This document shows positions 37,445 to 50,364 of a stretch of 64,000 bases of DNA, one piece after another. Numbering within the stretch: the first letter of the stretch is position 1; each line of letters opens with the position of its first letter. The DNA is from Clavulina sp. PMI_390 (taxonomy: Eukaryota > Basidiomycota > Agaricomycetes > Cantharellales > Hydnaceae): positions 62,001 through 126,000 of the forward strand of contig WIDE01000009.1 in NCBI GenBank assembly GCA_015039315.1, given 5' to 3'. Made by a program: the position numbers and the translations under genes. The notes beneath the pieces were generated by a model. It saw only the letters and a list, made by a program, of their open reading frames with translations, was not told where the DNA came from and did not search any database.

Positions 37445-38490
37445 GGTGGCGAAGAGCAAGAGACGTTGGCGTTGGGGGGCACGAGCTCAAGCTCTATATT
37501 TATCTCCCCTTGGCTTGCCAGCAGCCCCACGCCTGTTAGTGGCTTCATTCGCAGATCTTGTTCACGTGCCCAGTAATCAGCGAGCGAGCGATCGCTTGCG
37601 CGGTTTAGCACTGCCATTTGAAATAGGAGGGAGCGAAAGCCTGAAAACGCAAACTGCTCTTGGGAGCTTGGGATAACGAACTGTGAGATCATCGAATTTA
37701 CTTTAGGGCAATTGCCCCACTCCCTGATAGAGAAGTGTATGGTTCATCGTTGTGTTATAGACAACGATTTATCCTTTGGAACCTTGCCACTGAGATTGTG
37801 CCAACTGGGTGAAGATCCGCTTTGCCTGTATCAAGGCAAGAGTTTCCTTCGCCTGTGGCGACAATAAGGTCGCTACACCGCCACCGGTAACCGCCAAGAA
37901 TGAATCAGAACGAAGATAAGCTCAGTTTTTGAGTCAGTGCTGCTCGTTCGAACACACGTTCGGCCAACATGCAATGCAATACAGTAGCTTGAATGTAGCA
38001 CCAGAGCATCTGCGCGCTTACGAGCCTCGGATTTGCGATGAGTGAACACTGCTTTTCCTCTCTCTACCCCTCTGAGCCTCTTCCAGTTTTAACTTGGTTC
38101 TAACCGAGTCACTTGATGCGGCTCGTGACCATAACTACCAAGCGCTCGTCGATAGGAGCCTGAACGGCCGAACAATAGGCTCCGAACATCACGTTTCGTG
38201 ACCCCAAGCAGCTTGGCACGCCAGCCACCGAGATACATCCTACACCTGTATGAATTTGTCTATAAGCCTTTTTTGCTTGGTTCAGTTGTTGTTACGTCCG
38301 CTTTCGGCCCCCGCCGCACGGCTCTAAATGACTGCGGCGTCCACTATGTTGGACCCTCTGTCGGCCCCCGGAGGATATTCATATATACAATCGACTGATG
38401 CCCGTCTTGCCCTCGGCCAGTCCATCCACGTGAGGTTCTGACTGGGTTCGCGTACCCCAGCCCGCGGCCTCCAGTGTCCTAGCTCTGAGC
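37445..38490. other. Divergent promoter region, DUF6593-C / MFS
   Basis: 1.05 kb between divergent genes, holding the block shared with copy B at 37585-37622. No open frame with support. Confidence 0.5.
37585..37622. repeat. Promoter block shared with DUF6593 copy B
   Basis: Second occurrence of gagcgatcgc followed by gcactgccattt and aa, in the same order and at a similar distance from the start codon as at 25059-25095. Confidence 0.55.
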
Positions 38491-40884
38491 ATGGCTGAAC
38501 CTATTCCTCCTACCGTCGCTCTCGCAGAAACCGATCCTATACCTCATCCAGAACCAGGCACAGAGGCTTATAAGAGCACGAAGAAGCCGCTGCAGTTCTG
38601 GCTCGTATTCTGTGAGCTTCGATGTCACATTCTACTCTACTCCAACGCCACAATTAATACTGCCCACTCACACCTGTCACTTGTATTCTGAAGTGGGGAC
38701 ATGCATCTCTCTCTTCCTCGCTGCCTTGGAGTTAACGAGCGTCTCGACTGCTCTACCCACGATCATTCATGACCTCCCTGGAAGCAACTTTATCTGGGTC
38801 GGAAGTGCCTATGCCATTGCGTCTGCTGCTTCGATGCCCACTGCTGGTGGCTTGGCAGACATCTTTGGCCGACGTTCCATCATGCTTGGGTCCATCGGGA
38901 TATTCGCTGTTGGGTCTGCTCTTGCTGGTGCAGCACAGTCATTAAACATGCTGATTGCTGCTCGTGGTGAGTACCTAGCCAATAGAATTCAGTGCCCAGA
39001 TACCCATTAGGACTGACCGCGACTCAACTACATGACCTCGACTACACCCAGCTATTCAGGGTGCTGGAGGTGGTGGTATCCTGGCTCTATCTGAAATTAT
39101 CTTGGCGGACATGGTCAACCTTCGCGAGCGAGGGAAATATGGAGGCTTGCTGGGTATTGTATGCTCGTTTACTACCCCACACTGGACTGGCTTTCTGACA
39201 TTTTTCACTTGCAGGCCTGGGTGTTGGCATCCGTACTTGGCCCTCCTGTTGGCGGTGGACTCGCTGGTGCTGGCCAATGGCGCTGGCTGTTCTGTGAGCG
39301 TTTAACTCGTTTTTGGTTACGTTTCTTAGCAAAATGAATTACATATAGCTAACCTATATTTATTCATAGACTTGAACCTCCCGCTCTCTCTCGTAGCTGC
39401 AATCCTCGTCACCCTTTTCTTGCGCCTCCGCACTCCCGGCGGCACCATGAGTGAGAAGATCAGGCGTATTGATTGGATGTACGTGCTTCAGTTGCTGATT
39501 TTTGGTATCTGCGTGTCCGCTATTGCAACCGGCCCTGACAATTCTGCTCTCAATAGCGGCAATGGTATTATCATCGCATCCACTGTCTCGATCATCCTCG
39601 CACTTACATGGGGTGGTATCCAGTACCCCTGGTCATCTTACCATGTCCTTGTCCCACTCCTGCTTGGGGTGGCTGGTATTGGCGCATTCTTGGTTTATGA
39701 ATGGACCATCGCTGTAGAACCGATTGTTCCATACCGGATCGTCAACAACCGTACGACTGCGAGTGGGTGAGTCGGCCCATCAATATCTTACCATGGCCAA
39801 GGCCTCACAATTAATATGATATAATCGACAGAATGACCACGACATTCCTAATGGGCATGGTCTTGACAATGGTGACATATTATCTCCCCACCTATTTCCA
39901 AGGCTCAAAGGGAGCATCACCTATCCGATCTGGTATTCTCATCTTCGGAAGTTCCTTCATTGCTGGTACGTTTTTGGTATCCTAATTGAAGTTTGGAGTA
40001 CGCCATTAATCTCCGACCCACTCTTACCTCAGCACCTTTGGCGGTCCTGACTGGCCAATCCGTCCAACGCACAGGGCACTACCTCCTGCAGAATTACATC
40101 GGATGGGCATTCATCTTGATAGGATATGGCTGCCTGAGCACCCTTCGGACGACAACTGACATTGCGACGTCTCAGGGCATCCAGATCGTTGCTGCGATAG
40201 GCCTTGGGATGCTGCAGGTCGGTCCAATGGTGGCTATTTTGGCTCCTTTGGAAGTGGAAGACAACGCGCATGCGCTATCAATGATGGTGTACATTCGAAC
40301 GTTCGGGCAGTACGTACTTCGAGCCTTACACTCTCACACTTACCTTACCAATGCCCGCTGAATCCACACGCATTTGCTCACTGTACTTCTTACATAGAAC
40401 GTTCGGGATCACTATTGGCACCACCATCCTGCAGAACGGCCTGAAGTCTCGCCTTCCAGATACCCTTCTTGCCACATTCCCAGAAGGAGTTGAGATCTCA
40501 TACTCGATCATCCCTCTCATCTCCTCGCTCGGCATGCCTCTGCGCCGACAAGTCCAAGACGCGTTCGCCATTTCCATCTCCAAGATTTGGCTGACTGTGG
40601 TCGGACTAGCAGGAGCAGCAGTAATTGCGACGCTGCCGATGAAGCAGATCACATTGCGAGAGGTGTTGGATGAGAAGTGGGGGTTCGAGACTCAGCAGGA
40701 GGTAGATGAACGGAAGGCAAGGGACATAGAGCAAGGAGGGACGGCGGTGAGTACCCCAGCTATCGAAGATGAGGACGAGAAGAAAGAGATCAGAGATGGT
40801 GGGGCGCCCAATGGATCTGGCGACGCTGTCTCAGCTACACAGCTCGCACACGAGAAGAGCGACCATCCCAAACCAGCGTTGTAG
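38491..40884 (+). CDS. MFS transporter, DHA2 (14-helix) drug:H+ antiporter type
   Basis: Major facilitator superfamily exporter of the plasma or vacuolar membrane; substrate not predictable. Start ATG 38491. A short hydrophilic N-terminus leads into the first helices (ISLFLAALELTSVSTALPTI), then motif A GLADIFGRRS near 38855, RGAGGGGILALSE across an intron near 38966-39058, GPPVGGGLAG near 39240, and LNLPLSL after an intron ending near 39368. Further helices cover 39480-39700 and 39840-40290, and the last exon (about 40399 on) carries TFGITIGTTILQNGL and an acidic cytosolic tail ending at 40884. The number and order of hydrophobic segments fit DHA2 (about 14 helices). Seven or so introns with standard borders; no disruption seen. 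No biosynthetic cluster surrounds it. Confidence 0.88.
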
Positions 40885-41889
40885 CCCGGCTGCCTAGAGT
40901 ACGAAGATGGTGTAATGTGGTATAGATATTACCGTCTGACTTGTCATTCGTGCCTCGACGCACGAGACCCCTGTTTAATAAATGCATCCCTCTTCACACC
41001 GACGACTGAACCTGTATCAATGCCTTTCATTTTTGCACTGATACTCCTAAGGGTGCTCTCAGCCCCACTCGTGAAGCATTCGCGGCGTGGGTCGTAGAGA
41101 GTTCCCAGGAAACGCAATGTCCGGAGCTTACTAGCTTTTAGGCATTCATACACCTGACACGAGTGAGAGTTGATGAATCCTAATAGTCTACGCTGTCAAC
41201 TCCCTTCTCACAACTTTGGCAGATCGCCTTAAGTGATGGGTTCTCTCGCTCGGACGGGAACCCATCCGTCGTGATGCGGCACTGAGACGATTGTAATTGC
41301 ATATCTGATTGTGAACGAGTATGTATAAACTTTCACGACGAGAGACAGTACGGGTATGAGTGAGTCAAGGGGGACAATCTTTGATGGGTAAAGGATAATC
41401 GATGTATATGCCCATCCCCACACTTGGGTAAGGAAGATATCATAGAGAGAGGGGCGGGGATTGGGGATTGTGGCAATAGTTCGGTAACTGGATAAAGAAT
41501 AGCGAGGTGCGGGCAGATAGCGAGTGGCGAGTAGCATATGAATAACTGACGAGGCACTGGAACATATTGTCTCCAAGGTGGAGACAGGCGCACCGACCAA
41601 ACTGGTTGGGGGATCATCGATCAGGACCCCAGCTACCAACTTGGGATAATAACCAGGCGCGTTCGAGAATATAATGAAGAATTGTGGGCGTTCTGGGATG
41701 GTAGCGACATCGTGACACAATGCCGAGTCCCGTCGGATGGCTCCAGATTGGAAACTCAACCTCGACTTCGTCGGCAGAATAGTCAGGACGAAATAAAACA
41801 ACAGGAGAAGCAGGGAACAGAAGAGACCAGGAAAAAACGAGAGTGACTATAAGAGTGAGAATGACAGTGGTGGGTGGGCTCGCATATGG
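40885..41889. other. Convergent intergenic, MFS / SLATT
   Basis: 1 kb between convergent stop codons. A 190-codon open frame on the minus strand (41801-41229) has no ATG at its start and no recognisable features, so it is not called. Confidence 0.5.
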
Positions 41890-43276
41890 CTAAGCCATGT
41901 CATCAACGCCGAGGTTAGCGGATTTGCGATACTGCTGTTTTTCGTTCATCTGGTATCCGCCTCCACCACTACGCGCAGTCGGTGTCGTTGGGGACTCAGA
42001 GGCAGGAGGGTCGGGATCATGGCGGAACCGCCCACCAGAAAGCCCTGATGCACCGCCGAGGACCTCTTTGCCGGTGGTTTGGATGATGAGCTCAAAGCGC
42101 TCACGGAATTCGCGGATCTTGGAGTCGTATCGTGTGCCAGTCATGTGGCCTGGATATAGTAAGGAAGCGGCAGCAAGATCACCAGGAAGAAATACAGAAT
42201 ATAGAGGGAGGTCATAGATGAGAAAGAAAACCATCAGCATCTGAGAAGAGCTGTGGGCAGAGAGGATTGATGAATAAATGCAACGAACCATGGTCCCCCA
42301 TGAATGCCTCCAGTTCTCGGAGGTACGAATCGAGCTCCTTTCCTTTGAGAATCGACAGTTCTGGTTCACCTGAACCCCGCATTTTGGCGAGGTAAGTAGC
42401 AATAACGGTTGATATAGCCCCGAGGGCAGCGACTGATTTCCCAGTCTGTGATCAATTCGCGACGGGGCATTCAACTATGTCAACGTTGGGCTCAAGACTA
42501 CAAAAAAATAGCAATGCTCACGCTTCCTCCAGCAGCTAAACCAGTGGTCACAGCTCCGACGACCACTTGCAGTCCAATAGCACCATTAAGAAGTAGACTG
42601 CTTCGTTGAGCTATGTAGTAAAAAGAGAGCAGAGTTTCGCGAGAGTGTCAATAAGGGGTGGAGGTGGGGATTCAGCGCGTTGATGACGCACCACTCGTTT
42701 TGAACTTGTCCCGGTCCTTTATCGCCGCGTCCAGAGTTGATTTGAGTCTCGCCCCAATCGTCTTCGGAGCCTAGTATAATATGCGTTCGAGGTTAAATTT
42801 TCTGTGGACGATAAAGAGATATGAAGTTCACGTACCCATTCTTCTCTCTCAGGGTCGACGACTCGAACAGCTGGTTCTCGGGCTTCGATCCCGTGGCCAG
42901 CATTGCTCCCGTCACCGGCATGAGGAACGAAGATCGGACGAGGGGGGCTCGCACGACTCGTCCGACTCGTGTGACGCTCCATGCTCCTTGAATCGTCGTC
43001 AAGTCCTCCCCCTCCTCCTGGCAGCATGTGCTCTCGAGAGTTGGGGCTTCCTCCGAGGCTGAGGCCTTGAGATGGACCGGCGGGGCTCCGGAAGGACACA
43101 GGATGGCCTCGAGAGAAGGGGTCGCGTCCAGAGCGTGCGTTTCCAGAGACTTCTGCGGGAGCCACGTCGGGCAAGTGGGCGGGTGGAAGTGGAGAAGGCG
43201 AGTTGCCAGGTTCGAGGGTCGAGGAGCGCTGTGGCTGCTGCTGGCGGTCCCTGGTGTCGTCTTGCAGAGAGGTCAT
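41890..43276 (-). CDS. Fungal SLATT-domain two-helix membrane protein
   Basis: Contains the fungal SLATT domain (SMODS/SLOG-associating two-transmembrane domain). In bacteria SLATT proteins are predicted pore-forming effectors of conflict systems; the fungal role is unknown. Start 43276. The N-terminal 145 residues are disordered (Gln, Ser, Pro, Gly). After an intron near 42833-42770 come KTIGARLKSTLDAAIKDRDKFK, helix 1 LLLNGAIGLQVVVGAVTTGLAAG, helix 2 SVAALGAISTVIATYLAKM, and the signature RGSGEPELSILKGKELDSYLRELEAF, then REFRERFELIIQ. The C-terminus is Gly/Ser-rich and ends at 41890. Five exons with normal splice sites join in frame. No SMODS/nucleotide-signalling partner is seen next to it. 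Confidence 0.82.
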
Positions 43277-46200
43277 GGTTGACAGTGGGCCGAGAAGGCG
43301 GGCGAAGCGAGGAAGGACGACAGAGCGAGAGAGGGCGCGAGGGGAGGACAGGAAATGAGGTGGGAAGCAAAAGTTGTTGTGTATAAAAGTAAGCTTAGTC
43401 CAGCGCAATATCAAGTCAGGGTCCTAGAACTCTTTCTTGTCAACCGGACATGCAGCTCCAAACACAGAAAACTTGGCATTTATGGGATATTGACAGTTTT
43501 TTTTTGGCCGGACCTTCGTTCGATCAATACGCATTGAATAGATTTTTATCCCTCAGGTTTCTCATGTCAGCGGCTGCCAAGTCCTCAGTCGTCCACTGGT
43601 CCGGAGGCATCATCGATGTTGACGCGTTGTTTGGCCGTATTCCCTCGGCCCCGGAAGGAAACATTGCAATTTCACCTAATGGGGAATCTATCACCCCCTC
43701 CCTCCTGAATCACTCCAGCAAGGCACCGTTTCGTGGAAATACGCTGGCCCACTCTAGCTTACGGGGAAATATTCTCTAGATGAAGTAGAAAGCAGTAAGC
43801 CGAGCAGCATGCCCCGTGAGTGGCCCAACTGGTAAATCTCTCTTCACGCGTAACGACCCGCGCGCTTCGATTTGGAAGCATCAGTGACAAATGCGGCGTC
43901 TATCTATCCCTATTCACGCCGCCCCTCTTGGAGTCTGTGAGATTCTCATACCCACTTGGCCTTGTCACTTGGTCCATCCTGTCATACCTTTTTTCTCGCT
44001 ATGAGAGCTAAACTCCAGCGGTGACTATTCTGGAGCTTTGTTGAACTTGGCTCAAGAGGATTGTTTTCTTCTCCAACTCGGACCACGTCCGTAAATTACG
44101 GTTTTAGATGTTGCTCAGATATTCAGGCACAGAGATGTTCCATCCACTGATCCATTTTGATCCTCAAAATAACTAGCCTTTCTATTCGCCTTGCCAAACG
44201 AGCAGATGGAGGTGAGGAGACCGGCACCAAAACCTACTGATTAGGAGCAGAGCGAGAGGAGTGCCGCTTACCAACAAGCCTGTCAAGCCTGGATCCATCC
44301 ACACACGGCTCACACACCACCTCATATTGACGATTCTCCAAACCGCGCGCTACGTCCTTCTTCATTTGCACCTTGGCGCAATTGGCAAATACTGCTTGTT
44401 CTCTCCCGATCGGTTCATAATTGACGGACTGAGCGCCCCTCCCACTCTCATATCTGAGATCATTTTGACTCTGGTAATTAGCCGCTGACTTGCTGACAGA
44501 CGACAACTTATCTTGGCTGGAACGCGTCGGCTGCCTGTCTTGCCTCCTTTATTCGATGGTCGCCGCCAGTCATTTACTGGGAAAATCTTTGGCCTGCAAT
44601 ACACACCTCATGGCGGCGCTACAGGAGCGATCGCTCAGTGGTGGATCATGGTCTACTATTATTCATGGAGGCGTATGACCTGGCTTTACCCAGCTGCTCA
44701 AGGCACAAGAGCAGTGAGCGCGAGTTTCTAGCGCTCAGGAAGTACGTCGATGGAGACGGTGCTCCGAGCTTTGTTCACTATTCGGTGATCGGGAGCCTCA
44801 GCTATTGTGCCAGTCCACGCTCGAGCCACAAGTAACTAATTTGCTCTTGAGCTTGAGCGTCGGGATACGTCTTTGGCCCTCAAAACGCCCAATGGGTCCC
44901 CATAAGTGCTATCCGATAGCACGAGTTATTCAGTGGGCGGGTTCTCCAGTTCGTACCATGCGAAAGGGGTTCCATCCACTATCTCCATTCTCAAGAGATT
45001 CAGCGACCCGAGCTATAGGAGTCGTGCCTAGAATCTTCATAGATCTACCCTCCCGCGGCCATGCGTCTATCCCGGCGGGAACTCGCTGTCAGATTCCAAT
45101 CTGGACATCTCACAAGTCATCCTCCCCCAACTGCTTACTCGCGTTAGAAAAGCTACGTTATCGCGCTGTGGCGATCCTCCACGAATGCAACCGCGAATAT
45201 TGCGATTGATTCCGGACTACTCGGGTCCAGTCTTCTTCGCAACGAGATCATATTATTGTTCGCGAGATCGTCTCTTATCTGCACCCCTCAATATTCGACG
45301 GAGTCCTGTGTCCGTCGTCACCTGCAGGCATGCCTTTATATACCAGCGCTTCTCGATATACTTGGTAAATGACCTCTGGAACGAATCATTTCCAATTTTA
45401 TTGCTCTTGCCTCCAGCTTCGTCAGCAGGCAGGAGAGCTACGGGTATCAGAGTAGCTCTCCACGCATAATTCCTTGTATGAGTTGCAACTCATTATGCCT
45501 AGCGAGCTTCGCTGACTGGCAGGTCGCCACGGGTGACTATCTCGCGACAGCTCCCAATCCGACTGTAACGGATGGACGGGATAATTCATCAAAGCCACGG
45601 GGATTGTCGTGTCGAAGCTTAGGATGATTCAAACTGGTCCAAAAATGGTCATACTGGATCCGTTCGGCATCGAGCATCGAAGCCAATGCCGAATTCCGAT
45701 CCACATCATATATGATTCTCGAGACTCTCATTCCCTGGTATACAGGTCGTTAACACCTCATCCTCGACGTGGTGCTGGGTCACTCGCGTAGAAAAACATG
45801 AAGGAAGGATAGCCCTCAACTGTCCTCAACTGGCTCGTGCTGCCTGTGCTGCGATATTAATGATCTTCCTCTGGAACCTCTGTACCGACAACCAGACAAG
45901 CTGTCATCAGCCTCAACTTTCACGACGATTCACCTTTCGAGATAGTAGACGATTACAGCCCCCACACACTCATCCTAACACCTCAGATTCGCGCTTCTCG
46001 ACTACTTAGTGCTCAACAACCTCTCTCACGACCACACCGACGCTGCTGGACCCTACTTTTTCCATCTCCTGTAGCATACTTCATGCGAAGCAACATACTT
46101 GCCACCGATATTTGACGTTGCGGTTCCCCAACAATTGGATTCGAATGCTTGTCCTCTCTGGGCTTTGGGGACATCATCTCATCTCGATAGCTCTCGCGTA

Positions 46201-47512
46201 TGCAATCTATTTTGGAATAAGTGCGGCCATACTCGCTACCATTATTAGGTCTGTACCTCAGCTTGACACGGGAAACGGCGGCAAATATTATTCTTTACCT
46301 CTCCCTGGGGCACACAGGTATGAAAAAACGATGCCAGTAAGTTCCGTCAAGATGGAAGATGACGGACATGTGTACCATTGATCAAGGCATACACCATTGC
46401 GTTGGTTTTGCCCAGGACTCTCCCGAATTCCTGACCTTATGCCATTCAATATACCCCCGCCCAGGTACTCCACGCATCGTCTGCGCCTGTTGCTACTGAT
46501 CTCGGCCACCCACATGCTGTAATTAACCAGCGATTTACGCGAAAAAAACAAAGGTACCGGCTCCGGCATTCGTCGCCCTCCGGAATCTATCCTGTATCAC
46601 TCCCTCGGACGTGATTTCATTTCCAGCTATCAAAACTCACAGCCGCCCATGCGCTATACTTGGATGGGTGGGGTGCGGACCGGAGTTGATTGAATGTCTT
46701 GGTCGATGTATATGCCTGCGTTCTCCCGCCTCATGAATTCGCGCAAGGGTTTCTCAGGATTGAAGTGGTCGATTGGTATGTCATCGGAGAAACCTTCTGA
46801 ACTTCTAACGCTGGATCAGTCGTCTCTGATGTAGTAAATGTCCTCCAGCAACCAATCTACTCCCTATTGTGATCTGATCCTATCTTCCTCCCACTTGGGT
46901 CGTGGTGAAGGGGACAACCGAGGCGAGTCCCGAGCTAAGCGTCGAACGTGAACCCTCAGTGAGCGGACGAGCCAGCACGTAGACTGGTCGTCAAAGGCCC
47001 ATTCCGAGCATCCACCCCGGCTGTCACATGAGGCCCAGCTGGTCGCTTAGTCCCGCGTAACATAGCAAAGAGTATAGTGGCAGCTCAATCCAGAACTCTG
47101 GCTGCTGAAATGAAGGTCGATTGTCGATTATTTGGTCACACAAGTTGAATCATGCGAGCATCACTTGGTAGAGCGCTACAAACTGTCACGGACCGCAAGA
47201 AGCTGCGAACTTCTGAGTGTTTTGACGAGGTGTATATGCAGACAAATGCTCTCGTCATATAGTCTTGAATCAAACGATTCGAACTCTTCAACTTAGCGTT
47301 ATTGCGTGGTTGCCACCATGCGTCCGCACAGAGCGGCGGCGCAAAGGGTGAATGAAAAAAGTATCTTCGGGATCTCCTTAACTGTCGATCTATTCATTCC
47401 AAGGCTGTTCAGTCCCAACACAGCGCTTCTTACTTCAGCAGAAGGGGATGCAGAGGAATGTGTGCTCAGTTTTCCGCCTCATCCCTTCACTCGTGATCTC
47501 ACCTCCTTCATT
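43277..47512. other. 4.2-kb interval without recognisable genes
   Basis: Many short open frames on both strands but none with codon bias, domain or spliceable extension. No long direct or inverted repeats, terminal repeats or transposase text were noticed by eye. It could be decayed mobile DNA or old gene remnants on the flank of the mating-type region. One short hydrophobic frame is listed separately. Confidence 0.45.
46147..46381 (+). CDS. Possible small hydrophobic ORF
   Basis: An ATG-started frame of about 77 residues has one strongly hydrophobic stretch (HLISIALAYAIYFGISAAILATII) followed by a polar tail. It could be an exon of a decayed membrane protein, or chance. No family recognised. 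Confidence 0.15.
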
Positions 47513-49558
47513 ATGTCCCTCGAGGTTGGGCTTCATGGCGTAGCGGCAGATATCTTTGGCGGCACATTCGTCGGAAACCTTATCACCACACTGTACGCCA
47601 CGTAGCGTGTCAACCTTGATCGTATGGACTGACACTATCATCGAATCATGGGACAGGTGCTTTGGTGCTGTGTCAGTTCAGACGATAGTCTACTTCGCTA
47701 CCTTCCCCAACGACCCTCTATCTACACGAATCACAGTACGCGCTATCTCTTCCCGTCGTATCTTGTCCTTTTGCTCATCATATGCCTAGGTCTTGTTTCT
47801 ATGGTAGGTATCTACTCGCAAGGTCCACAACCCTCCGGGAAATGGACTTACGTTTGATATTTTAGTGCCATCCAGCTTTTCCAGGTGTAAGTCCAGCAAC
47901 ATACTCTACACTCCTCAGTTATCAACCGAGTTCATAATCATCATAGAGCATGTGTTAGCGAAGGCTTGTGGCACTATCTTATCGTAAGCTATGGTAACCC
48001 TTTCGCCCTACTTAAGGGCACTTGGTATGTGTTGTGGACTGTTAGCTATTTGCTGGAAGGGGCGTATCGTTCTCACATCAGCTCCGCGCATGTCGTTTCC
48101 CTAATAGGCAGATAGCAACATATCAACTGTGCAGTGTGGGTATACGTTTGCCTCTAATTTCCTGCGTTACCATCTTACGTTCTTGTCGTTTTCCTCGAAA
48201 GGTTCTCCAAAGCGGCACTGTGCAGGCTTTCTTTGCGTACCGGGTCTATCGGTGTGAGTATTTTAGCAGCTCAGGTCTCCTCTAGGTTAACGTCACTGAC
48301 TGGACCAACTGTCGTGCCGCACACAGTGAGCCATAGTTTAACGTTCGGAGTCACAGTCGTAAGGAACCCCCCTGTTCGAACGTTGATGCCGAGGTAGCTA
48401 ACCAAGCACCCTCACGATAACTTTCTAGGGTCTCTTCGCACTGGTGCAGTTCGTTTTTGGGATGAGTAAGTTCATAGCTTCCCGCAATTGGTCCGGCTTA
48501 TTCATCAAGTTTTGCGCATTTCAGTTGTTTCTGTGAAGGGGCGAGTACCACCCCCACCTCGAGGATATCTTGCGCTTTATCCTAACCTGTCCTACCTTGC
48601 TAGGAATATCATTTTGTCATTCATCGAGATTGTTGCGGAAATCCGATGGCTGGTAACTTTATGGCTTGGAATCCAGACGGCTGCTGACCTGGTCATAGCC
48701 CTCTCGATGGTCTATCTGCTGCATCAGCGGCGTACAGGATTCAAAACGTGGGTGGTTTGAAGCATGCTGCTATTTAATAAAATTATGCTCCACGCCCTGA
48801 TTATTCTCTTTCCCATCTAGTACGGATAGTATGCTGAACTTAATGATTGTCTGGACCATCAACACTGGCCTTATCACCGCTATCCTCTCCGTTATCGTGC
48901 TCGTTTACGTGAGTATGCTCTCAAATTAATGTTACTTTGACCTCGTGCGCGATCCAGCTGACCCATCTGACTTTCTTGATTCAGTTCGCGTTGTATGGGT
49001 TCCACTTTGTGGTGCTTGCTCTCGGCGTCGTGAGTTCTGTCTGTTAGAGCTTATGCCAAATCAATATTCACCATTGCATCCTCCAGCCAATGGGCAGCTT
49101 CTACTCGTTCACTATGCTTGCAAAGTACGCTTTCTATAATCCGTAACCCTCTTCTTGATGTTTAATCTCATGCCTCGTTCACTATAGCCTCCACTCAAGA
49201 TCACACATTGCGCAAAGGATAAATCACTCCCAGGGGACAGAAGATCAGGCGCAGGCTTGGCAAATGAATAACATGTCACGAGGCCGTCCCACCACAGAAG
49301 CACCTTCCACTACCACCAACACTTTCGTAAGTCTCTTCGATGGAAAAGAGCTCCCATTCGCATAAGTATTGCCAGCTCCCATATTGATGCCATGTTGACG
49401 TCCAGGTTCGATCATTCGGCCGAGTGCAAGCAACGAATACCCCGATTATCATTGGGATAGCGCGAGAGCGAGAAGAAAGATTTGACGACTTTGAGATGGC
49501 CCCAGACTCTCGACGTGTTAAACAAGCTGCCCAACCTTGGGCGCAACATGCCCTATAG
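47513..49558 (+). CDS. DUF6534 domain multi-pass membrane protein
   Basis: Basidiomycete-specific integral membrane protein of the DUF6534 family (about seven helices, receptor-like topology; function unknown). Start ATG 47513 with GGTFVGNLITTL, then by splicing CFGAVSVQTIVYFATFPNDPLS (near 47660-47730), a short exon near 47865, ACVSEGLWHYLIVSYGNPFALLKGTW (near 47945-48025), QSGTVQAFFAYRVYR (near 48205-48255), ALVQFVFGM, and EIRWLVTLWLGIQTAADLVIALSMVYLLHQRRTGFKT (near 48640-48750). This order matches DUF6534: N-P-W segment, V.Q.FFAYRV, then a C-terminal helix pair, DSMLN.M and SFY...LHSR near 49180. A polar tail ends at 49558. About twelve introns, all of which join in frame, so the gene looks functional despite tiny exons. 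It transcribes toward the HD2 gene (convergent). Confidence 0.8.
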
Positions 49559-50364
49559 TCATTAGAATCTCCTGCCTTTCTGCAGCCCCTCTCTGCTGCT
49601 CGTGTACCCACAACCCTGTGTACTATGTATTTGTATCAGTTGGCTAACTTTACCGTTAGCTCACAGTGTAATTCTGTAGCATTAGAATACCAACCTTTTG
49701 ATCCGTCCCTATGTGTCGCGCTTCGAGGACCGGCACATCTGAGTTAAGGGAAAGCCTTGATGTAGATGCTTCCCGTTCCTTTGAGAGCTATATATGAAGA
49801 CGATTTCCTCCAAAGGTGCTTGAAAATCCGGAGTAATACTAGGCGCTTTCTTTCCGCGCCTTTGTATATTTCTATCTTCCTGATGGAGGTCCAGCAGCGC
49901 GATCACCCTGCATTGTTGATTTATTTACAGCCAAACATCAAAATATTTAGGGTCATCACTCCTCCACTATTGTGCCGCTACTGAAAGTTTGCATTGATGG
50001 GTCCAGTTGCAATGAAAGGGGCTTGGAATTATTCTGATCAGGTCAATGATTCTACTGTACAGTCCATAGTGAAGGTAATGAAGTGCATGACGGGTACAGT
50101 GGCATGGCAGAAAATGGAGATAAATGATGGAATAGTGGGATAGCAATAAGTGAAACGACAAAAATAAGGAAGGGGAGGAGATATACAGAAGAGTTGTTAT
50201 TACGAGGGGAGGGAGGTATGATAAAGACATTGGCCAGAGAACGATTGATATCAATAATGATCTTGAGGGATGGCAAGCATCGAGCATAGCGGTAGAGATG
50301 AAGGTGGTGTGGATCCTTTTTGATATTAACACATGGATGAGGTAGACGCCATGAGTGGAATAGC
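49559..50364. other. Convergent intergenic, DUF6534 / HD2
   Basis: About 800 AT-richer bases between convergent stop codons; presumed 3' UTRs. No supported gene. Confidence 0.5.

Noticed and set aside
41229..41801. 190-codon minus-strand open frame downstream of the SLATT gene
   Set aside because: No ATG at the start, no domain, and it sits in the 3' region of convergent genes; read as chance.
25058..44640. GCGATCGC palindromes (25061, about 37589, about 44628) as a dispersed regulatory repeat
   Set aside because: Only the two DUF6593 promoter copies share flanking sequence; the other occurrence (and one inside HD1 at about 53385) look incidental.
46147..46381. Small hydrophobic frame as a second DUF6534-like gene
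   Set aside because: It lacks any DUF6534 signature segment and cannot be extended by splicing; kept only as a low-confidence ORF.
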